Assembly: GCF_023284025.1 (NCBI RefSeq)
Contig: NZ_JAKIKR010000051.1
Location: 1 to 34,348 of the forward strand
Source: Shewanella abyssi
Lineage (GTDB): Bacteria > Pseudomonadota > Gammaproteobacteria > Enterobacterales > Shewanellaceae
Length of the DNA stretch: 34,348 nt
Reading direction: 5' to 3'
Shown: positions 30,814 to 34,348 of the stretch, one piece after another
Numbering within the stretch: the stretch's first letter is position 1
Layout of the letters: every line of letters begins with the position of its first letter
Notes under the pieces: model-generated
Databases searched by the model: none
Told to the model about the DNA's origin: nothing
What the model saw: the letters and a program-made list of their open reading frames with translations, nothing else
Made by a program: the position numbers and the translations under genes

Positions 30814-31758
30814 ATGTTTAGAATTGTATTCATCTGCTTACTCTCACTCATTCTATGTGCCTGCAGCACGCATCAGCCAAAGGGCTATGTAAAGCATGTA
30901 GATAACCGAACGACTTTAAAAGAAAACAGTAAACTTTACGTTAAAGTGCCTGAAGGTACGGCGTTAATCATCGGCAAAGCAGCGCCTAATTCTGGCAATG
31001 TCGACCACCCAGATATGATTTATCCAGCAGTAACACCTGTTGATTTTTTTGCTGCCATTATCACTCATGCAGCAATAACCGAGTCGGTTAAAAATGATAA
31101 GAAAAATAGGGCACAAACTTTAGCAGATACAGTCACGATACCTTATCGCCCTTTTGTTAAGGACATCGCCAATCAAGCACTAGTATCGCAACTAAAAGAC
31201 ATCGCTCTTTCACGGGGTTTTCAGCTTGCACGCTACAGTGAGAGCCTATCAGAATCTGATGTTGTACTCGATATTACGCCTATCTATTTACTCAATCAAA
31301 AACAAGATACCCTCACCTTAAGAACACAATTTCTGGTCTATCAGAAAAAAGAGCTACATGTGACAGCAAAGAAACGGAAGGTCTTATACCAGAATCAAAT
31401 CGAAGTGTTATCTTCAAAAATCAAGGCTGAATCACCTCAAGAATATTGGTTAGCAAATGATGGGGAGAGACTCATAACTACCATGCGCAGTTTACTGTCG
31501 AAAACACTCAAGTTAGGTGCTATACAAGTCAGTTCTATTCAAACTGATGACAGCATAATGACTAAACAAAATATTCGTTATGATGATGGTGATACAACGG
31601 CTTTCGAACGAGCGAGTATCATCAGCGATGATTGCGAGCGTGTTATTATACATACCTTAAGAGGCTGGCTTAAATCAATTCCGACCGAACGGCTTATTGA
31701 CAAACATACCTGTCAAAAAGGCCAAGAAGCCAGTGCAGCTAAACCTGTCCTTAATTAA
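30814..31758 (+). CDS. Lipoprotein of unknown function, second of a pair
   Basis: The 314-residue protein has a lipoprotein signal with lipobox 'LCAC' (Cys17). The mature protein is mixed alpha/beta ('SKLYVKVPEGTALIIGKAAP', 'FVKDIANQALVSQLKDIALS', 'SDVVLDITPIYLLNQKQDTL', 'WLANDGERLITTMRSLL') with two cysteines near the C-terminus. It follows the first lipoprotein by 47 bases and is probably co-transcribed. Its precursor length and the conserved 'DVVLDITPIY' strand suggest an envelope protein family, but no known name is recognised. Confidence 0.65.
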   Translation: MFRIVFICLLSLILCACSTHQPKGYVKHVDNRTTLKENSKLYVKVPEGTALIIGKAAPNSGNVDHPDMIYPAVTPVDFFAAIITHAAITESVKNDKKNRAQTLADTVTIPYRPFVKDIANQALVSQLKDIALSRGFQLARYSESLSESDVVLDITPIYLLNQKQDTLTLRTQFLVYQKKELHVTAKKRKVLYQNQIEVLSSKIKAESPQEYWLANDGERLITTMRSLLSKTLKLGAIQVSSIQTDDSIMTKQNIRYDDGDTTAFERASIISDDCERVIIHTLRGWLKSIPTERLIDKHTCQKGQEASAAKPVLN

Positions 31759-31801
31759 TATTAACGAGCTACAGAATATTGCTTAGTACGCAACTTCAGT
31801 T

Positions 31802-31852
31802 GATCGGTCTGTGGATCATAATGACTTTTGCATGTCATTACACAAACCGATC
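31802..31852. terminator. Long imperfect hairpin between convergent genes
   Basis: GATCGGT (31802-31808) pairs with ACCGATC (31846-31852), and AATGAC (31820-31825) with GTCATT (31834-31839). It lies between the second lipoprotein and popT. No T-run follows on the plus strand, so termination there is uncertain. Confidence 0.5.
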
Positions 31853-31882
31853 TCCTCAATTCAACCCAGCACAATGCTATAT

Positions 31883-32803
31883 TTATGCGTGATTACGTTG
31901 TGCAAACTTCTCTAAACCCCATACCACGAGTATACCGGCTAACATGGCAACAACAGCGTAAGCTAGCAACGAAGGCTGCCCCGTCAGCTGTTCATACTGC
32001 AGCGGTGATAGGATACGTTCATCCAGCGGCACCATCTCTCCTTTAGAGTTCTCTCTAAAACTGAGCACCTCTTTCCAGGGCCATATTTTGCCTAACGTAC
32101 CGAGCATTAATCCGGTTAAAAAGACCAAGGTTGCGTCGTGATACTTACGCAATAGCAGAGACAACACGTGGCTAAAGCTCAATAGCCCGGTTGCAGCTCC
32201 TGCCGCAAACGTTGCCATAATCGCAATATCAAAACCTTTAACCGCCCCCATAACCGAGGTGTATAAACCGAGTAAAAGCAAGATAAAACTACCGGAGATA
32301 CCGGGTAAAATCATCGCAGTAATCGCGATGCAGCCGCCTAAAAATACATTGAGATAGGTCATTTCCAGCGCGATTGGATTCAACATGGTGATCCCCCACG
32401 CGATAACTACGCCAATCACAAACAGCGCTAAGCGGCCTAAAGTGAAACCCTTTACCTGTTTCAGCATATGCACCACTGAAATCACAATTAAACCAAAGAA
32501 GAATGACCACACCGGAATTGGGTGAGCATGCAATAAGTAGGTGATTAGCTTTGCCAAGGTGAGAATGCTGGTTAAGATCCCCCCAAACACACACACTAAG
32601 AAAGGGCCATTGATATGCATAAAGGCCGCTTTAATCCCTTGCTCTTTGATTACACTAAACAAAGAGGGTCTAATCTTTTTAATACTGTCGAGCAGTTGGT
32701 CCAAAATACCTGTAATAAAGGCGATAGTGCCGCCTGAAACGCCTGGTACAACATCAGCTGCACCCATTGCCATCCCTTTAAGGTAGGTCTGTAAATAATT
32801 CAC
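31883..32803 (-). CDS. popT: Undecaprenyl-phosphate translocase, DUF368/PopT
   Basis: The 306-residue membrane protein has about eight or nine helices and the DUF368 signatures 'GAADVVPGVSGGTIAFITGI' and 'MILPGISGSFILLLLGLYTS', which form the two inverted halves of the family. DUF368 proteins flip the undecaprenyl phosphate carrier back across the inner membrane for peptidoglycan and other envelope polymers; they are called PopT in Vibrio cholerae. The gene ends before the convergent lipoprotein gene, with a hairpin between. Family assignment is strong; the name PopT is by family. Confidence 0.87.
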   Translation of the reverse strand: MNYLQTYLKGMAMGAADVVPGVSGGTIAFITGILDQLLDSIKKIRPSLFSVIKEQGIKAAFMHINGPFLVCVFGGILTSILTLAKLITYLLHAHPIPVWSFFFGLIVISVVHMLKQVKGFTLGRLALFVIGVVIAWGITMLNPIALEMTYLNVFLGGCIAITAMILPGISGSFILLLLGLYTSVMGAVKGFDIAIMATFAAGAATGLLSFSHVLSLLLRKYHDATLVFLTGLMLGTLGKIWPWKEVLSFRENSKGEMVPLDERILSPLQYEQLTGQPSLLAYAVVAMLAGILVVWGLEKFAQRNHA

Positions 32804-33022
32804 TTTATTCCTTAATCGACTCTGTAGAGTTTTCTGCCAAAATTATACTTCTCATTCCTATGTAAAAGGAAACGAAGTTTATCTTTCCTCTGAAATGAGT
32901 AGACCCTAGCAATTGATGTTAATTCAATGTTAACCTCATCCGACCAGTAATAGCTTACAAGGAAGAAGATGAGCACTATAACCGCTAATAACAAGCCCAC
33001 AAATACCAAGCCAACCAAAGTG

Positions 33023-33475
33023 ATGTCACTGTTTAAACGCGTGACCCGCCTGCCCTTTGGCAACAAAATATTCTCACTGATGGTGTGCCGAATGGCGCCT
33101 TACTTCGGTACAGTAAAACCTTTTATTAGTGAATTAAAAGTGAATAAATGCGTTTGCCTGATAAAAAAACGCAAAGCGGTTCACAATCATATTAAAACGG
33201 TGCATGTTATCGCGATCTGTAACGGCCTCGAGATGGCCATGGGCACCATGGCCGAAGCCTCAATTCCCAATCATTTGCGCTGGATCCCTAAGGGGATGAG
33301 CGTTGATTACACGGCTAAAGCGGGGAGTGATATCACCTGTGTGGCCGAAGTGACTCCTGAGCAATGGGTAGTGGGTGATATGTTGGTCGCTGTCACTGCT
33401 TACGACACTGACGGTATCGCGGTGGTGCAAGGCACCATTAAACTGTGGATCTCCGAGAAACCGGCGAGAAAATAA
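33023..33475 (+). CDS. DUF4442 hotdog-fold protein
   Basis: The 150-residue protein begins 'MSLFKRVTRLPFGNKIFSLM' and contains the hotdog pattern 'VHVIAICNGLEMAMGTMAEA' and 'GSDITCVAEVTPEQWVVGDM', as in DUF4442 proteins, which resemble acyl-CoA thioesterases. Its substrate is unknown. Starts further upstream (32969) are in frame but give an extension unlike the family. The ribosome binding site is weak. A 10-bp hairpin follows at 33490-33516. Confidence 0.75.
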   Translation: MSLFKRVTRLPFGNKIFSLMVCRMAPYFGTVKPFISELKVNKCVCLIKKRKAVHNHIKTVHVIAICNGLEMAMGTMAEASIPNHLRWIPKGMSVDYTAKAGSDITCVAEVTPEQWVVGDMLVAVTAYDTDGIAVVQGTIKLWISEKPARK

Positions 33476-33489
33476 GCCCAATATTAGTC

Positions 33490-33516
33490 GACCAATGAAA
33501 TAACGCTTCATTGGTC
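33490..33516 (+). terminator. Stem-loop after the DUF4442 gene
   Basis: A perfect 10-bp stem (GACCAATGAA / TTCATTGGTC) with a 7-base loop lies 14 bases past the stop. Only a weak T-content follows, so it is terminator-like rather than certain. Confidence 0.6.
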
Positions 33517-33597
33517 TATCATACCCTGCTATTATTTCGATAATTACCGAAACATAGCATTTCAAAAAGTGTCTTTGTTAACAACTGAGTTGAGTTT

Positions 33598-33891
33598 ATG
33601 GATATCGATGTCGCAGCCAAAGCACTAAAAGAACTTGGACACCCAACGAGGCTGACGCTGTTTCGCTGCCTTGTAAAAGCAGGACATGCTGGCCTGCCAG
33701 TCGGGCAACTTCAAGAGACTTTGCAGATCCCCAATTCAACCCTGTCTCACCATCTTGCAAGCTTAATGTCTGCAGGACTTGTGAAGCAACAAAGAGAGGG
33801 AAGAGTATTGCATTGTATCCCTCAATTTGACTGCTTAGATGGCCTAATTGCATTTCTGCAAGAAGAGTGCTGCAGCGACGAGACGTGTTAA
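33598..33891 (+). CDS. ArsR/SmtB family regulator with a cysteine tail
   Basis: The 97-residue protein has an ArsR winged helix ('LKELGHPTRLTLFRCLVKAG', 'LQIPNSTLSHHLASLMSAGL', 'KQQREGRVLHCIPQFDCL') and a C-terminal 'EECCSDETC' with three cysteines in nine residues, a plausible metal or metalloid site. It is convergent with the cupin gene, 18 bases between stops. No arsenic or metal-efflux gene is visible here, so its target may lie elsewhere or outside the window. Confidence 0.85.
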   Translation: MDIDVAAKALKELGHPTRLTLFRCLVKAGHAGLPVGQLQETLQIPNSTLSHHLASLMSAGLVKQQREGRVLHCIPQFDCLDGLIAFLQEECCSDETC

Positions 33892-33909
33892 CCGCGCAAT
33901 AGGTAAAGG

Positions 33910-34348
33910 CTACTCCGCAAGGTAGAGATGCCCCGTCTTTACAAAGATAATGGTTTCCCGTTCCACAAAAGGAAAATGTTCACTCATATGCGGGCTTCGC
34001 AGCCAAGTGTATTGTGGGTAAGCGCCATGTTCATCGTTAAACTCACCGCTAATAACAAAAATCTCTTCACCACCAAAATGACGATGCGCTTGAAAATGCT
34101 CTCCTGCGGGCCATTTAACTAACGCCACATGTTCATGCTCAAATTCGTGCAGCGGCATAACTTCTAAGCCACCTATCCCTTGGCGCCAGCTATTAGTGTG
34201 AGTGCTCACTCGTACAACCTTTAGATCATGCTTATCAAACGTGAGCGTCCGACGAACTACGCCTTGCTTAGATTGACGTGCCAGGGTAAGAGCCTGCTGA
34301 GATCGCAGTGAGGTGAAGATAGCTGCTCTAAGCAGTGTTCGATGTAAT
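33910..34348 (-). CDS. ChrR-like cupin protein, 5' end beyond the window
   Basis: The frame is open to the window end, so the gene is incomplete at its start. The visible part reads 'LHRTLLRAAIFTSLRSQQAL', 'RQSKQGVVRRTLTFDKHDLK' and then a cupin domain ('GIGGLEVMPLHEFEHEHVAL', 'HFQAHRHFGGEEIFVISGEF', 'YTWLRSPHMSEHFPFVERET'). The His-x3-His and following Glu pattern resembles the metal-binding cupin of ChrR-type proteins. A GTG at 34209 could start a short form, but the upstream frame codes too well for that. Confidence 0.72.
   Translation of the reverse strand, partial: LHRTLLRAAIFTSLRSQQALTLARQSKQGVVRRTLTFDKHDLKVVRVSTHTNSWRQGIGGLEVMPLHEFEHEHVALVKWPAGEHFQAHRHFGGEEIFVISGEFNDEHGAYPQYTWLRSPHMSEHFPFVERETIIFVKTGHLYLAE

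Noticed and set aside
32812..33066. Minus-strand frame of 84 codons with one hydrophobic segment, upstream of popT
   Set aside because: It starts with TTG inside the opposite DUF4442 gene, has no family and no clear ribosome binding site. Only the segment at about 32900-33010 looks protein-like, so it stays unresolved.
1..34348. CRISPR array, integrase, tRNA attachment site or intact insertion sequence
   Set aside because: No regularly spaced repeats, no integrase-like protein, no tRNA gene and no transposase longer than the RAYT fragments were seen.

Overview
The window looks like chromosomal DNA of a marine gammaproteobacterium, most likely Shewanella or a close relative. This is inferred from the gene set (DUF3634 protein, TorF-type porin, PopT/DUF368, two PuuB-type oxidases beside a PotFGHI transporter, a degraded REP-associated tyrosine transposase), from the moderate GC content and from the AAGGA-type ribosome binding sites. 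No rRNA or tRNA gene, CRISPR array, intact insertion sequence or integrase was recognised.

Layout. (1) 1-3060 is a decayed accessory stretch: a near-perfect 202-bp palindrome at the very edge, a MarR regulator, a wrecked ATP-grasp/DUF1704 gene pair, a secreted cysteine-rich protein and a 42-residue membrane protein. (2) 3070-13570 is a putrescine uptake and gamma-glutamylation cluster. On the minus strand, in transcription order, it runs puuR, puuD, puuA, potF, potG, potH, potI, puuB; a second puuB paralogue diverges from puuR. (3) 13600-22500 is a patchwork: SigZ-like sigma factor, GNAT remnant, AhpD-like gene with a divergent TetR and twin palindromic operators, GNAT, AraC plus alkylsulfatase lipoprotein, a small membrane protein, a 5'-truncated Rhs gene with a candidate membrane immunity gene, and two related RAYT transposase remnants. 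(4) 22578-28600 returns to amine catabolism: puuC, divergent from a bauA-like omega-transaminase and mmsA, then a cupin and a TorF-like porin. (5) 28700-34348 holds small envelope proteins, three lipoproteins, PopT, a DUF4442 hotdog protein, an ArsR regulator and a cupin gene that runs off the window end.

How the genes work together. PotFGHI imports putrescine. PuuA glutamylates it, PuuB oxidises it to the aldehyde, PuuC makes gamma-glutamyl-GABA and PuuD releases GABA. PuuR probably represses the set. The BauA-like transaminase and MmsA may process a downstream omega-amino acid or semialdehyde. No gabT or gabD was recognised here.

The most interesting parts are the edge palindrome, a DUF1704 pseudogene whose stop codon replaces the catalytic Glu of its HExxH motif, a pair of RAYT remnants in opposite orientation that share the same reading-frame lesion and the same hairpin leader, and the orphan Rhs C-terminus with its AT-rich partner gene. 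Several genes shorter than 60 codons were found by hand.
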